64,000 bases of DNA from Hydrogenophaga sp. (GTDB lineage: Bacteria > Pseudomonadota > Gammaproteobacteria > Burkholderiales > Burkholderiaceae_C). The notes beneath the pieces were generated by a model. It did not search any database and was not told the DNA's origin. It was given only the letters and a program-made list of their open reading frames with translations. Every line of letters starts with the position of its first letter. Position 1 is the stretch's first letter. Positions 53,783 to 63,694 of the stretch are shown piece after piece. Where the stretch lies: positions 32,513 through 96,512 of the forward strand of contig JAGXSV010000059.1 in NCBI GenBank assembly GCA_018333605.1, read 5' to 3'. The position numbers and the translations under genes were made by a program.

Positions 53783-54556
53783 ATGACCGTGCGCGACATC
53801 ACCATCCTCACCGGCGCCTCACGCGGCATGGGCCTGGCCATGGCGCGTCAGTTGCTGAGCGCGAGCCGGCACCTGTTGTGCATCTCGCGAAGCACCGGCG
53901 AGGCCCTGGCCGCTGAAGCCCTTCGGCTGAACGCCCCGCTCACCCAATGGTCGCAAGATCTGAGCGACACCACCGGCGCCGCCCAGCGCCTGCGAGACTG
54001 GCTGACCGGACTGGACACCAGCGCCTTGCGCAGCGCCACGCTCATCAACAACGCCGGCATGATCCCGCGCATTGGCCCGCTGGCCAGCTGCCCGCCCGAC
54101 GAACTTTCGGCCGCGTTGCGCGTGGGCCTGGAAGCCCCCATGCAGCTCACCGGCGCCTTTCTGCGCGCCACCAGCGCCTGGGTGGCCACGGGCTGGCAGG
54201 GGCCGCGCAAGGTGCTCAACATTTCATCCGGGCTCGGTCGGCGTGCCATGGCTGCGCAGGCGCCCTACTGCGCCGCCAAAGCCGGCATGGACCATTTCAC
54301 CCGCTGCTGCGCACTGGAAGAAGCCGCAAACCCGCACGGCGCCCGCCTGGTTTCGCTGGCGCCGGGGGTGATCGACACCGACATGCAGGTGCAGTTGCGC
54401 GCAGGCGACCCCGAGGCGTTTCCCGACCTGCAGCGCTTTGTGGAACTCCAGCGCCAAGGCCAGCTCACACCGCCCGATACCGCCGCTGCCCGTGTGCTCG
54501 CCTGGCTGGACCGCCCCGACTTCGGCGACCAGCCCGTGGCGGATGTACGGGACTGA
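53783..54556 (+). CDS. Short-chain dehydrogenase/reductase
   Basis: A 257-residue SDR with the cofactor loop LTGASRGMGLAMARQ, NNAG at about 91-94, the catalytic Ser in LNISSGLGRRAM and YCAAKAG supplying Tyr and Lys. The closest recalled group is sepiapterin reductase-like (benzil reductase) SDRs, but substrate is not clear. It starts 13 bp after the pseudouridine synthase gene. Confidence 0.86.
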   Translation: MTVRDITILTGASRGMGLAMARQLLSASRHLLCISRSTGEALAAEALRLNAPLTQWSQDLSDTTGAAQRLRDWLTGLDTSALRSATLINNAGMIPRIGPLASCPPDELSAALRVGLEAPMQLTGAFLRATSAWVATGWQGPRKVLNISSGLGRRAMAAQAPYCAAKAGMDHFTRCCALEEAANPHGARLVSLAPGVIDTDMQVQLRAGDPEAFPDLQRFVELQRQGQLTPPDTAAARVLAWLDRPDFGDQPVADVRD

Positions 54557-54576
54557 GCACCCACCGGACACACACC

Positions 54577-55170
54577 ATGCCCCAAAGCCCTCTGCCCCGC
54601 CGCCGCTTTCTTCAAACCGCATTGGGCTGGGCGGCTGGCGGCGCCCTGCTGCCCGCGGCCCAGGCGCAAACCCATGCGGATTTCTGGGGTCTGCTGCGCG
54701 CTGGGGGCTGCGTGGTGCTGATGCGCCACGCCCAGACCGTGGCGGGTATTGGTGACCCGCCCGGCTTGCGCCTGGGTGACTGCAGCACCCAGCGCAACCT
54801 GAACGACGCGGGCCGCGAGCAGGCGCAACGCGTGGGCCAGGCCTTTGCGCGCGAGGGCATCCGCGTGGACGAGGTGCGGTCCAGCGCCTGGTGCCGCTGC
54901 ACCGAGACCGCCGACCTGGCCTTTGGTCGGCACACCGTGTGGGCGCCAATCAACTCTTTTTTCAGGGACAACAGCGGCCCCGAGCAAACCCGCGCCGTGC
55001 TGCGCGACGTGGCCAGCGTGGAAGCGCCCCGCAACCTGGTGCTGGTGACGCACCAGGTCAACATCTCTTCGCTGACCGGCGAGTTCCCGGCCATGGGCGA
55101 AATTTTCATCACCCGGCCCGCCGGCCGCAGCGGCGACCGGCTCAAGGTGCTGGCGCGCCAGGTGATCTGA
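54577..55170 (+). CDS. Histidine phosphatase family protein with Tat signal
   Basis: A 197-residue exported protein. The N terminus PRRRFLQTALGWAAGGALLP is a twin-arginine signal. The phosphohistidine motif is VVLMRHAQTVAG, with the partner Arg in VRSSAWCRCTETADLAFG and a second His in LVLVTHQVNISSL. Substrate unknown. It follows the SDR gene by 20 bp. Confidence 0.85.
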   Translation: MPQSPLPRRRFLQTALGWAAGGALLPAAQAQTHADFWGLLRAGGCVVLMRHAQTVAGIGDPPGLRLGDCSTQRNLNDAGREQAQRVGQAFAREGIRVDEVRSSAWCRCTETADLAFGRHTVWAPINSFFRDNSGPEQTRAVLRDVASVEAPRNLVLVTHQVNISSLTGEFPAMGEIFITRPAGRSGDRLKVLARQVI

Positions 55171-55302
55171 AGACGAAGCAGCCCGTTTCCCGTTCGTCCC
55201 CTGTTTGACTTGCGACAAGCTCGGCGTAAGGCAGCGGCGCATACCATTACCCGCTGATCCCAGGATCACACACCCCAAACCACCACAAGCAGGAGATACC
55301 CC

Positions 55303-56487
55303 ATGAGCAGAGAAGTCGTCGTCGTCAGCGCAGCCCGCACCGCCATTGGCACATTTGGCGGCAGCCTCAAGGACACGCCCCCCACCGAACTCGCAGCCCT
55401 GGTGGTGCGCGAGTCGCTGGCGCGCGCCGGTGTCGACGGCAAAGACGTGGGCCATGTGGTGTTTGGCCATGTGGTGAACACCGAACCGAAGGACATGTAC
55501 CTCTCGCGCGTGGCGGCCATCAACGGCGGATGCGCCCAGGGCACGCCCGCCTACAACGTCAACCGCCTGTGCGGCTCGGGCCTGCAGGCCATCGTCAACG
55601 CCAGCCAGAGCATTTTGCTGGGCGACACCGACATCGCCATTGGCGGTGGCGCCGAAAACATGAGCCGCGCGCCCTACGCCTCGCTCAACACCCGCTGGGG
55701 CGCCCGCATGGGCGACACCAAGATGGTGGACATGATGGTGGGCGCGCTGCACGACCCGTTTCACGCCATCCACATGGGTGTCACGGCTGAAAACGTGGCC
55801 GCTCAATACGGCATCACCCGCGACATGCAGGACGCGCTGGCCGTGCAAAGCCACAACCGCGCCCAGCGCGCCACCGAAGAGGGCCGCTTCAAAGACCAGA
55901 TCGTGCCGGTCATGCTCAAGAGCCGCAAAGGCGACGTGGCCTACGCCACCGACGAGCACTTCCGCCCCAACTGCACGCTGGACGACATGACCAAGCTCAA
56001 GCCGGTGTTTGTGAAAGAAAACGGCACCGTGACCGCTGGCAACGCCTCGGGTCTGAACGACGCCGCCGCCGCCGTGGTGCTGATGGACAGCAAGGCCGCC
56101 CAGGCGCGCGGCCTGCAGCCGCTGGCGCGTCTGGTGGGCTACGCCCACACCGGCCTGGAACCGAAAATCATGGGCATGGGCCCGGTGTCGGCCACCCGCC
56201 TGGTGCTGGAGAAAACCGGCCTGAGCGTGAACGACCTGGACGTCATCGAAGCCAACGAAGCCTTTGCAGCCCAGGCCTGCGCCGTCAGCCAGGAACTCGG
56301 CCTGGACCCGGCCAAGGTCAACCCCAACGGCTCGGGCATTTCGCTGGGCCACCCGATTGGCGCCACCGGCGCGCTGATCACGGTCAAAGCGCTGTACGAA
56401 CTGCAGCGCATCCAGGGCCGCTACGCGCTGGTGACGATGTGCATCGGCGGGGGCCAGGGCATTGCAGCGGTATTTGAGCGGGTGTGA
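55303..56487 (+). CDS. bktB: Acetyl-CoA acetyltransferase / beta-ketothiolase (BktB-like)
   Basis: A 394-residue thiolase. The nucleophilic Cys is in [14 protein letters not shown] (about 90), the active His in [15 protein letters not shown] and the second Cys in [13 protein letters not shown] is present. It begins [20 protein letters not shown]. Similarity in memory is to BktB, which condenses acetyl-CoA with acetyl- or propionyl-CoA for PHA synthesis, but a degradative thiolase role cannot be excluded. AGGAG precedes the ATG. Confidence 0.88.
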   Translation: MSREVVVVSAARTAIGTFGGSLKDTPPTELAALVVRESLARAGVDGKDVGHVVFGHVVNTEPKDMYLSRVAAINGGCAQGTPAYNVNRLCGSGLQAIVNASQSILLGDTDIAIGGGAENMSRAPYASLNTRWGARMGDTKMVDMMVGALHDPFHAIHMGVTAENVAAQYGITRDMQDALAVQSHNRAQRATEEGRFKDQIVPVMLKSRKGDVAYATDEHFRPNCTLDDMTKLKPVFVKENGTVTAGNASGLNDAAAAVVLMDSKAAQARGLQPLARLVGYAHTGLEPKIMGMGPVSATRLVLEKTGLSVNDLDVIEANEAFAAQACAVSQELGLDPAKVNPNGSGISLGHPIGATGALITVKALYELQRIQGRYALVTMCIGGGQGIAAVFERV

Positions 56488-56494
56488 ACACGCT

Positions 56495-56575
56495 CCCCCC
56501 GCGCCGCTTCGCGTCACCCCCCTGAGGGGGGCGATGCGAGCGGCCTGGCGGAGCCAGCTCCGCCGCATCCCCGGC
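56495..56575 (+). repeat. Three-hairpin intergenic repeat, copy D
   Basis: Eight bases after the thiolase stop. Helices: CGCG/CGCG, CCCCCC-TGA-GGGGGG, and CTGGC-GGA-GCCAG enclosed by GATGCG/CGCATC. The outer helix sequence differs entirely from copies A-C yet stays paired. Confidence 0.8.
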
Positions 56576-56683
56576 TCATGCACGCGCTCCGGAGACGGAT
56601 GGGTTCACGTTTGTGGGTCTTGACGGGGGCGCTGGTGCCGGAAACACTGGTGCCCTTTGTCTTTCTGCTTCAATCCGCACCCC

Positions 56684-58066
56684 ATGACGCGTGAAGACAC
56701 CTCTGGCGCTGTCTGGGCGCCCATGCTGGTCGAACTGGAGCGTGGCCTGTTGCAGCGCGACGTGGCGGCGCGTGCGTTGCTGCTGGCCGCGCTGGCGGGT
56801 GAACATGTGTTGCTGCTTGGGCCACCCGGCACGGCCAAGAGTGAGCTGGCGCGCCGCCTGCAACGGCTGCTGTCCGGCGCGCATTATTTTGAGCGCCTGC
56901 TCACGCGCTTCACGGTGCCAGAAGAACTGTTCGGGCCACTTTCCTTGCGGGCGCTGGAAGACGACCGCTACGAACGCCTGACCGAGGGCTACCTGCCCAG
57001 CGCCGAGGTGGCTTTTCTGGACGAGGTGTTCAAGGCCAACTCCGCCATCCTCAACACCCTGCTCGGCTTGCTGCACGAACGCCAGTTTGACAATGGCAGC
57101 CAGCGCCTGCCCGTGCCGCTGGTGTGCTTGGTGGGCGCCAGCAACGAGCAGCCGCAAGACGACAGTCTGCTCGCTTTTTACGACCGCTTCCTGCTGCGCG
57201 TGCCGGTGCAGCCGGTAGACGACGCGCATTTCACCGCCCTGCTGCTGGCCGATACACCCGCCGCGGGCGACACCCCGGCCGACGCGCTGATCAACCCGGC
57301 CGATTTGAAGGCCCTGCGTGAGCGCGCGCCAGCGGTCAGACTGGGCGACGATGCGTTGGCTCTGCTGCTGCAAGCCCGGCAACACGCCAGCGAAACCGGG
57401 CAAACGGTGTCTGACCGACGCTGGCGCCAACTGGTGGCCCTGCTGCAATTGCAGGCGGCCAGCCGGGGCGCCAGCGCCATCAGCCCCTGGGACCTGTGGC
57501 TGCTGCCTTTCGTGCTCGCCGCGGACCCGGCGCAAGTACCGGGCTGGACCACGCTATTCATGCACGCGGTGGCACACACCGCGCCCTTGCCGCTGGACGG
57601 CCTGGAACACGCCGTGCAGGCCTTTGAATCCCAACTGGACACCGAGCGCCGCGCCCCACCCGACGCGCAGGACGACAGCGCCGGCAAACTGGCGCTGGCG
57701 CGCGCCATCACCCGCCCGGGCGAAGAAAGCGAGATGGTGCGCATCACCAGCGCACGCGCCCTGCGCCGCTACAGCCCGGTGCACCTTGAAGCCCGTGTGG
57801 CGCAGTGCGACGAACTGCTGGACCGCTTGCTGGCGCTGCACGGCGAGTGGCTGGCGCAGGCGCACGCGGTGCTGGCACAGGCCCGCGCGCACCCCTGGCT
57901 GCCGCCGTCCTGGCTGCTGCAGGTTGAGGCGGCACACGCCGAGCGCTGCAGCCACCTGGCGCGCCTGTGTGCGCAGCACCAGTCCACCCGCAACGGTTTT
58001 GCGGCCCTGCCCATGGACGACGCACTGTACGACCACCCCGAACCGGTGCACTGGAACGCGCCATGA
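56684..58066 (+). CDS. ravA: MoxR-type AAA+ ATPase RavA
   Basis: A 460-residue AAA+ protein with Walker A LLLGPPGTAKSELAR (about 45), the MoxR-specific TRFTVPEELFGPLSL, Walker B VAFLDEVFKANSAILN and sensor 1 VGASNEQP. A C-terminal region of ~200 residues with helices corresponds to the LARA-type and dimer parts. In E. coli RavA-ViaA assist respiratory complexes and affect aminoglycoside sensitivity. Overlaps viaA by 4 bp. Confidence 0.92.
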   Translation: MTREDTSGAVWAPMLVELERGLLQRDVAARALLLAALAGEHVLLLGPPGTAKSELARRLQRLLSGAHYFERLLTRFTVPEELFGPLSLRALEDDRYERLTEGYLPSAEVAFLDEVFKANSAILNTLLGLLHERQFDNGSQRLPVPLVCLVGASNEQPQDDSLLAFYDRFLLRVPVQPVDDAHFTALLLADTPAAGDTPADALINPADLKALRERAPAVRLGDDALALLLQARQHASETGQTVSDRRWRQLVALLQLQAASRGASAISPWDLWLLPFVLAADPAQVPGWTTLFMHAVAHTAPLPLDGLEHAVQAFESQLDTERRAPPDAQDDSAGKLALARAITRPGEESEMVRITSARALRRYSPVHLEARVAQCDELLDRLLALHGEWLAQAHAVLAQARAHPWLPPSWLLQVEAAHAERCSHLARLCAQHQSTRNGFAALPMDDALYDHPEPVHWNAP

Positions 58067-59574
58067 CACCGACCACAGGCCCGGCACCCCAACCCGGGCC
58101 GGTGCCTGGGCCCGTCGCCGCAGGCCGATCTCCCGACCGGCCCTACCACCTCCTGGACGCCCTGCCGCGCGAACTCTGGCGCTGGGCCGTGGTGTGCAGC
58201 AGTGGTCTGGCCGAGCGGCGCCTGCCCGAGTTGGCGCACTGGCACAGCGCGCTGATGGAGGGCGCCCTGCCCGACCCCGCCCACGACTTCGGCGACGCAG
58301 CCCCGATACAGGCGCTGCGCCCGCTGCTGGCCGAGCTGGACCTGCTCACCCTCACGCGCCACAGCGCACCGCTCACCCGCCAGGTGCTGCAGAGCCTGCT
58401 GTGGCACCTGGACAGCCTGATCGACCGCCCGGCCAGCGAACCCCGCGCCGCGGCCATCGACCGCATGCGGGCCCGCTTTCGCGAAAGCTGGGACGTGCAG
58501 CGCCAAGGCTGGGACGAGGCGCTGGCGCTGCTGCAGTCGCTGGGTGACTTGGCTCAGTTGCGCTGGGACGAGCTGGCCGGGCAGCTCAACCGCCGCGAAT
58601 GGCAGGAAGCCCGGCGCATTGGCGAACTGCTCCAGCGCCTGCCCGCGCTGGCCGCTTTCATTGATGGTGTGGGCCGCCGCGATGCCTCACGCAGCCAACC
58701 ACCCGCCCGCCACACCCAGCCAGCCCCCGAAGCCGACACACCGGCCGCACGCCAGCCAGCCGACGAAACCGAGCGTCGCCCGGAACCCGCTGCGGTGGAC
58801 GGTGTGCGCCGCTCGCGCAACCTGGCCCGCATGACCGGCGCCGAAAGCCTGAACCTCACGCACCCCGGCTTGCGCCGCCTGTGGCGGGCGCGTTTTGCCG
58901 AAGCGCAATTGCTGAGCTACGACGACCGCGCCCGCGCGCCCGCGCAGCGCGCACTGCCCCAGCCCGACCCGCAACCCCACCGCGCCGTGCCCACCCGCGC
59001 CGGGCACGGCCCGCTCATCATTTGTCTGGACACCTCGGGCTCCATGCGCGGCGCGCCGGAAAACGTGGCCAAAGCCTGTGTGTTGCAGGCGCTGCGCAGC
59101 GCCCACGCCACCCAGCGCCCCTGCCGGTTGCTGGCGTTTGGTGGGCCCCACGAGCTGCTGGAACGCGACCTGGCGCTGGACGCCGACGGCCTGGCCCACC
59201 TGCTCGACCTGATGGGCCAGAGCTTTGACGGCGGAACCGACGTGCAAACCCCGCTCGAACGCGCCATTGCGCTGGTGCAAACCACCGGCTGGCAAGACGC
59301 CGACCTGCTGATCGTGAGCGACGGTGAATTTGGCGTGACCCCCGCCACCCTGCAACACCTGCGCGAGGCCAAACAACGCCTGGCCCTGCGCGCGCACGGC
59401 GTGCTCATTGGTGACCGCGAAACCATTGGTCTGCTGGAGGTGTGCGACCACCTGTACTGGGTGCGCGAATGGCGGCGCCACGGCCGCGGCGGCAGCGCCT
59501 TGGCCGACAACTTTTCACCGGTGCACAGCCGCAGCCTCACGGCGCTGTATTTTCCGAACGCCATCCGGCGGTGA
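58063..59574 (+). CDS. viaA: VWA domain protein ViaA
   Basis: A 503-residue partner of RavA. The N-terminal half is helical with an Ala/Pro-rich linker around 210-260. The C-terminal von Willebrand A domain has the MIDAS residues DTSGSMRGAP, GGTDVQTPLE and SDGEFGVTP. Translationally coupled to ravA. The first 20 residues are Pro/Gly-rich and unlike E. coli ViaA. Confidence 0.92.
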   Translation: MTPTTGPAPQPGPVPGPVAAGRSPDRPYHLLDALPRELWRWAVVCSSGLAERRLPELAHWHSALMEGALPDPAHDFGDAAPIQALRPLLAELDLLTLTRHSAPLTRQVLQSLLWHLDSLIDRPASEPRAAAIDRMRARFRESWDVQRQGWDEALALLQSLGDLAQLRWDELAGQLNRREWQEARRIGELLQRLPALAAFIDGVGRRDASRSQPPARHTQPAPEADTPAARQPADETERRPEPAAVDGVRRSRNLARMTGAESLNLTHPGLRRLWRARFAEAQLLSYDDRARAPAQRALPQPDPQPHRAVPTRAGHGPLIICLDTSGSMRGAPENVAKACVLQALRSAHATQRPCRLLAFGGPHELLERDLALDADGLAHLLDLMGQSFDGGTDVQTPLERAIALVQTTGWQDADLLIVSDGEFGVTPATLQHLREAKQRLALRAHGVLIGDRETIGLLEVCDHLYWVREWRRHGRGGSALADNFSPVHSRSLTALYFPNAIRR

Positions 59575-59711
59575 GTCCCTCTGGGTTCTTGCATGGAAGC
59601 GTGTGCCGAAAAACACGCAAACGCCCATTCGTCTGGCCCAGGCACCGACGCCCGGCGAACGTTGGTTCACCATCCGGGTCTAAACTGTTCCGTTGAAAAA
59701 GAGGTGCCTCC

Positions 59712-60038
59712 ATGTGGAAACGACTGTCTGTGATCTGGGTGGCCGTGCGCGGTGACGCGAAACGGCTCTGGTTTGCGCTGGGCCATCCCGAATCGCCCGG
59801 CTGGCTGAAAGCCAGCGCTGCTGCAATGGTGCTGTATCTCGTCTCGCCGATCGACCTGATTCCCGATCTCTTGCCCGTGATCGGCGTGCTGGACGACATC
59901 GTCATCGTGCCGCTCGCGCTGCGCTGGCTGCTCGCGCGCCTGCCTGCCCACATCCGCGCCTACGCAGAGCAGCGCGCCGGGGGCGCTACACCCCCATCCA
60001 AGAAGGCTGCCGAATGGACTGAACGCGTGCCGCGCTGA
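59712..60038 (+). CDS. YkvA-family (DUF1232) membrane protein
   Basis: A 108-residue protein with the DUF1232 core LVSPIDLIPDLLPVIGVLDD, a re-entrant membrane-associated segment, and a second hydrophobic stretch VIVPLALRWLLARL. Function is unknown. AGAGGTG lies ahead of the ATG. It is convergent with the 2OG-Fe oxygenase gene. Confidence 0.87.
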   Translation: MWKRLSVIWVAVRGDAKRLWFALGHPESPGWLKASAAAMVLYLVSPIDLIPDLLPVIGVLDDIVIVPLALRWLLARLPAHIRAYAEQRAGGATPPSKKAAEWTERVPR

Positions 60039-60049
60039 TCGGCGCGTTC
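60021..60049. terminator. Possible bidirectional hairpin between convergent genes
   Basis: GAACGCG (60021-60027) pairs with CGCGTTC (60043-60049) at the convergent ends of the YkvA and 2OG-Fe oxygenase genes. No T tract follows, so termination is only suggested by position. Confidence 0.3.
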
Positions 60050-60788
60050 AATCGCCCTGAAAGCCACCCGAGCGGTAGGTCAGCACCAGCGTGTCGCGCC
60101 AGCCCAGGGTGCCCGGCTCCACCGGCTGAATCGGCGTGGTCTCGTGAATCACGCGCTGGTCGTCCAGCAACAACAGCGACCAGGGTTCCTGCAGCGTGAA
60201 ACGCTGGCCGCTGGGGCCATCGGCCTCAAACACCCGGCTTTCCCCCCCCTTGATGCGGTGGCGCCCGAGCATGAACACAGCCACCAGATCCACCCCGTCG
60301 CGGTGCGCGCCCTCGGGCGTGGGGCGGCCAATGCCGTCGGTGGTGTCGATGCGAAAGCTGTGCGCCTCGACACACCAGGGCTGACGCCCGCGCAGCGCAG
60401 ACACCGCCTCGCCCACCTGCGCGAGCAAGCGGTTCCACACCGGCAACGCCAGCAACTCGGGCTGCATGGGTTCAAACCAACGCTGCATGCCGCCGTGCAA
60501 GGCGTTGTATTCCAGGGGTTGCCAGTGGGCGCGGTGCGGCACCGCAGTCACCTCGGCGCCATCCACCACAAAGCAGCTGTGGCGCCGACGGCGGTAGCGG
60601 CCACCGTCTTTCAGGTAGGCATCGGGCGGCAGGTCGTTCCAGCCGGCGTGCAGCGCGTCCAGCTCAGCGGTTGAGGCGGGCAGCCACCGCTGCACATCGG
60701 CCGCACGCATCAGGGCAAAGCCCCCGGTGTGCAGGGCGCTGGACACCCCGGACAAGGGCAGGTAAGGCGGTTGAAATTCGCTGGTCAT
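60048..60788 (-). CDS. 2OG-Fe dioxygenase family protein
   Basis: A 246-residue protein of the PF10014-type 2OG-Fe oxygenases, some of which hydroxylate free amino acids. Iron ligands are likely His and Asp in PEGAHRDGVDLVAVF and His in RVIHETTPIQP, with the 2-oxoglutarate Arg in TLVLTYRSGG. The start MTSEFQPPYLPLSG is the ATG at 60788. Substrate not determinable. Confidence 0.85.
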   Translation of the reverse strand: MTSEFQPPYLPLSGVSSALHTGGFALMRAADVQRWLPASTAELDALHAGWNDLPPDAYLKDGGRYRRRRHSCFVVDGAEVTAVPHRAHWQPLEYNALHGGMQRWFEPMQPELLALPVWNRLLAQVGEAVSALRGRQPWCVEAHSFRIDTTDGIGRPTPEGAHRDGVDLVAVFMLGRHRIKGGESRVFEADGPSGQRFTLQEPWSLLLLDDQRVIHETTPIQPVEPGTLGWRDTLVLTYRSGGFQGD

Positions 60789-60954
60789 GGGCGGGCAGTG
60801 TACCGGGCCAGCACCACACCCCGGCCGTGCGCAGGCCATCGTTCTACTGCGGCGAGGGGTTGCGTGCACGGTTGCTGCGCTGGATCAAAACAGCGGGGTT
60901 CGCTCGGTGTCAAGCTGTGCGTCGCCCACACGAGGTGACGCACAGGAGATGGCC

Positions 60955-61407
60955 ATGAACACAATTGAATGGACCGATGCGCTGGTGCTGGATTTCGAAC
61001 CCATCGATACCCAGCACCACGCGTTTGTAGACCTGCTGGCCCGCGCCCAGCAAGCCCCCGACGACGCCTTGCCGCAGGCCTGGACGGCGCTGGTAAACCA
61101 CGCCGTGGCACAGTTTGAATGGGAAGACGAGTGGATGCAGCGCACCGGCTTCTCGTCGGCAGCCAACCACACCCTGCAGCACCGGGTGGTGCTCAACCTG
61201 CTGCGTGAAGGGATCGCGCAGGCCCGCAGCGGGCAACTCGCTGCGGTGCGCGAAATGGCCTTTGAACTGGCCGCCTGGTTTGCCCGGCACACCCAGACAC
61301 AGGACGCCGCCCTGGCCCTGCAATTGCGCCACCACCCCGCGCTGCCCGCGCGCGGCGGCAGCAGCCCACGAGCGCCCGCACAACGCGGCGGCCGCGCGCC
61401 GCGCTGA
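60955..61407 (+). CDS. Bacteriohemerythrin
   Basis: A 150-residue O2-binding diiron protein. Ligand residues are visible in order: His in IDTQHHAFVDLL, Glu/His region in VAQFEWEDEWMQ, NHTLQHRVVL and ARHTQTQD. AGGAG six bases before the second ATG of GATGGCCATGAAC decides the start MNTIEWTD. The C-terminal ~25 residues are Arg/Pro/Ala-rich (ARGGSSPRAPAQRGGRAPR) and outside the fold. Confidence 0.88.
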   Translation: MNTIEWTDALVLDFEPIDTQHHAFVDLLARAQQAPDDALPQAWTALVNHAVAQFEWEDEWMQRTGFSSAANHTLQHRVVLNLLREGIAQARSGQLAAVREMAFELAAWFARHTQTQDAALALQLRHHPALPARGGSSPRAPAQRGGRAPR

Positions 61408-61507
61408 GCAGCGCAGGAGCGGGCAAAAACCCGCACGGGTATGGGGTAAACCATGTGAAATCAATATTCAGCGCTGGTTATATTGCTCCGCTACGAGGAG
61501 AATTTTC

Positions 61508-62377
61508 ATGGCCGAAGGCCTTCACGCCGCTGCAAGCGACCTGCCCGACAGACCCGACGTTTCAGCAGACACCCCCCAGAGCGACAACCCGCCCGCAGAG
61601 GGCCCACGCGGGCCCTCGGTGTTTTCGCTGCAACTGGCCCAGTTGAAGCCCGCAGACCCGTTTCAGTGGCTGCGACTGGGCTGGGCCGATTTCAAACGCT
61701 GCCCTCGCATTGGTCTGTTTTACGGCATGTGCTTTTTTGCTATGGGCCATGCCCTGCTGGCGGTGTTTCAAAGTGCTCCGGCTTATGTGCTGGCGCTGAG
61801 CGCAGGCTTCTTGCTGATGGGGCCCTTCCTCTGTCTGGGCCTGTACGACGCCAGTAGGGCCATGCAGACACATTCGCACCGTCCCAGCTTGCGGGATTCG
61901 CTGCTGGCCTGGCGGCCCACGCAGGGCACCATGGGCATTTTTGCCGGCGTGCTGCTGATCCTTGAACTGATCTGGGGCCGCGCCTCGCTGGTGGTGTTTG
62001 CTGTCACCTTCAACACCATGCCGTCCACCGAAAAGCTGCTGCCGCAGTTGCTCAACCCGGAAAACATCGGCTTCCTGATCAGCTACACGGTGGTGGGCGC
62101 TTTCTTTGCCGGCCTGATTTTTGTGACCAGCGTGATTTCCATTCCGATGATCATGGACCGCAAGACCGACGCCGTGTCAGCCGGGCTCACCAGCATCCGC
62201 GCCTGCCTGCAAAATCCCGGCGTCATGCTGTTATGGGGCGCGCTGATCACGGTCTTGATCGGCCTGTCCATGCTGCCGGCATTTCTGGGCCTGATCGTCG
62301 TGGGCCCGGTGATTGGACACGCCACCTGGCACGCTTACCGGCACATCGTGCCCCAACAGGCTGCAGGCAGCGCCTGA
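61508..62377 (+). CDS. DUF2189 membrane protein
   Basis: A 289-residue inner-membrane protein with a ~40-residue acidic, Pro-rich cytoplasmic N terminus and about six helices. DUF2189 features are PFQWLRLGWADFKRCPRIGL, LMGPFLCLGLYDASRA and VISIPMIMDRKTDAVSAGLT. The family is often found near respiratory or heme-copper genes; none is adjacent here. GAGGAGA precedes the ATG by six bases. Confidence 0.87.
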   Translation: MAEGLHAAASDLPDRPDVSADTPQSDNPPAEGPRGPSVFSLQLAQLKPADPFQWLRLGWADFKRCPRIGLFYGMCFFAMGHALLAVFQSAPAYVLALSAGFLLMGPFLCLGLYDASRAMQTHSHRPSLRDSLLAWRPTQGTMGIFAGVLLILELIWGRASLVVFAVTFNTMPSTEKLLPQLLNPENIGFLISYTVVGAFFAGLIFVTSVISIPMIMDRKTDAVSAGLTSIRACLQNPGVMLLWGALITVLIGLSMLPAFLGLIVVGPVIGHATWHAYRHIVPQQAAGSA

Positions 62378-62424
62378 TCCTCGGCACACATGTTGGCGGA
62401 TTCACCAAAGTCGCCCACACGTCT

Positions 62425-63426
62425 TCAAGCGTTCACATTCACCACAAGCCGCCCGCGCACCTGGCCGGCCAAAATATCTCGGCCAACGGCCACCGCATCG
62501 GCCAAACCGATTTCGCGGGTGATGGACGCCAGCTGCTGACGGTCCAGCGTGTTGGCCAGCGTGGCCCACGCAGCTTCGCGTTTGGCCATGGGCGCCATGA
62601 CGCTGTCGATACCGTAAAGCGTGACGCCGCGCAAGATGAACGGTGCCACGCTGGCCGGCAGGTCCATGCCCTGGGCCAGGCCACAGGCGGCCACCGCACC
62701 GCCGTAGCGCGTGCTGGCGCAGGCGTTGGCCAGCGTGTGGCTGCCCACCGAATCCACCACCCCCATCCAGCGCTCTTTTTGCAGCGGTTTGCCAGGCGCG
62801 CTGAGGGCGCCGCGGTCGATCACCTCTGCCGCGCCGAGGGACTTCAAATAGCCGGCCTCCTGCGGCCGCCCGGTGGACGCCACCACCTTGTGCCCCAGCC
62901 CGGCCAGCAAGGCAATGGCCACGCTGCCCACGCCACCGTTGGCGCCCGTCACCAGCACCTCGCCGCGGCCCGGAGCCATGTCGTTGTCGGCCCAATGCCG
63001 CTGCAAGGCACTCACACACAGCATGGCGGTGTAGCCGGCGGTGCCCACCGCCATGGCGTCGCGTGCGCTCAAGCCGGCCGGCAGGGCCACCAGCCAGTCG
63101 CCTTTGACGCGGGCCATTTGCGCCAGGCCACCCCAGTGGCTTTCACCCACGCCAAAGCCGTTGAGCAGCACCTGGTCGCCCACCGTCCAGCGCGGGTGGC
63201 TGCTGGCGGTCACGGTGCCGGCGAAGTCAATGCCCGGCACCATGGGAAAGCTGCGCACCACCGGCGACTGACCGGTGATGGCCAGGCCGTCTTTGTAATT
63301 GATGGTGGACCACGCCACCTGCACCGTCACGTCGCCTGTGGCGGGCAATTGCGCTTCGTCGAGCTCGGTCAGGGCGCAGCGGTAACCGGCCTCATCGGTC
63401 TTGTTGATCAGCAGGGCTTTGAACAT
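62425..63426 (-). CDS. acuI: Acrylyl-CoA reductase (NADPH), AcuI/YhdH family
   Basis: A 333-residue MDR enzyme that reduces toxic acryloyl-CoA to propionyl-CoA. Family stretches are VAWSTINYKDGLAITG, FPMVPGIDFAGTV, GFGVGESHWGGLAQMARVKG and the cofactor loop VTGANGGVGSVAIALLA. Length is normal. Its start overlaps the end of a small membrane-protein gene by 35 bp. Confidence 0.93.
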   Translation of the reverse strand: MFKALLINKTDEAGYRCALTELDEAQLPATGDVTVQVAWSTINYKDGLAITGQSPVVRSFPMVPGIDFAGTVTASSHPRWTVGDQVLLNGFGVGESHWGGLAQMARVKGDWLVALPAGLSARDAMAVGTAGYTAMLCVSALQRHWADNDMAPGRGEVLVTGANGGVGSVAIALLAGLGHKVVASTGRPQEAGYLKSLGAAEVIDRGALSAPGKPLQKERWMGVVDSVGSHTLANACASTRYGGAVAACGLAQGMDLPASVAPFILRGVTLYGIDSVMAPMAKREAAWATLANTLDRQQLASITREIGLADAVAVGRDILAGQVRGRLVVNVNA

Positions 63427-63658
63427 TTTTCTCTCCAGGAGAAGGGGTTTCTTTCCACAGACGCCACAGCAGCCACCAGCCCATGCCGGTGTTCGCCAGC
63501 GCCAGCATGGTCAACACCACCAGCAAAGTCCCTTCGGGCTGGGCCAGGTGCAGGCCCCAGGCCATGGCCGAGGACAGCACATTGAAGGCGATGACCAGCC
63601 AGAACAGGGGCTTGCGGGGCTGCCAGAGGCGCTGCACGGAAGGGGCCAAGAATTGCAT
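63392..63658 (-). CDS. Small two-helix membrane protein
   Basis: An 88-residue product with two hydrophobic segments (LFWLVIAFNVLSSAMAWGL and LLVVLTMLALANTGMGWWLL) and a polar C terminus. It overlaps acuI by 35 bp in another frame, suggesting coupled expression or a stop that is fortuitously late. No family recognised. The ATG is followed by a plausible N terminus MQFLAPSVQRLWQPRKP. Confidence 0.6.
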   Translation of the reverse strand: MQFLAPSVQRLWQPRKPLFWLVIAFNVLSSAMAWGLHLAQPEGTLLVVLTMLALANTGMGWWLLWRLWKETPSPGEKNVQSPADQQDR

Positions 63659-63694
63659 GCCGCATTGTGCCGCGTTGGTGGGTGTGCTGCGCCC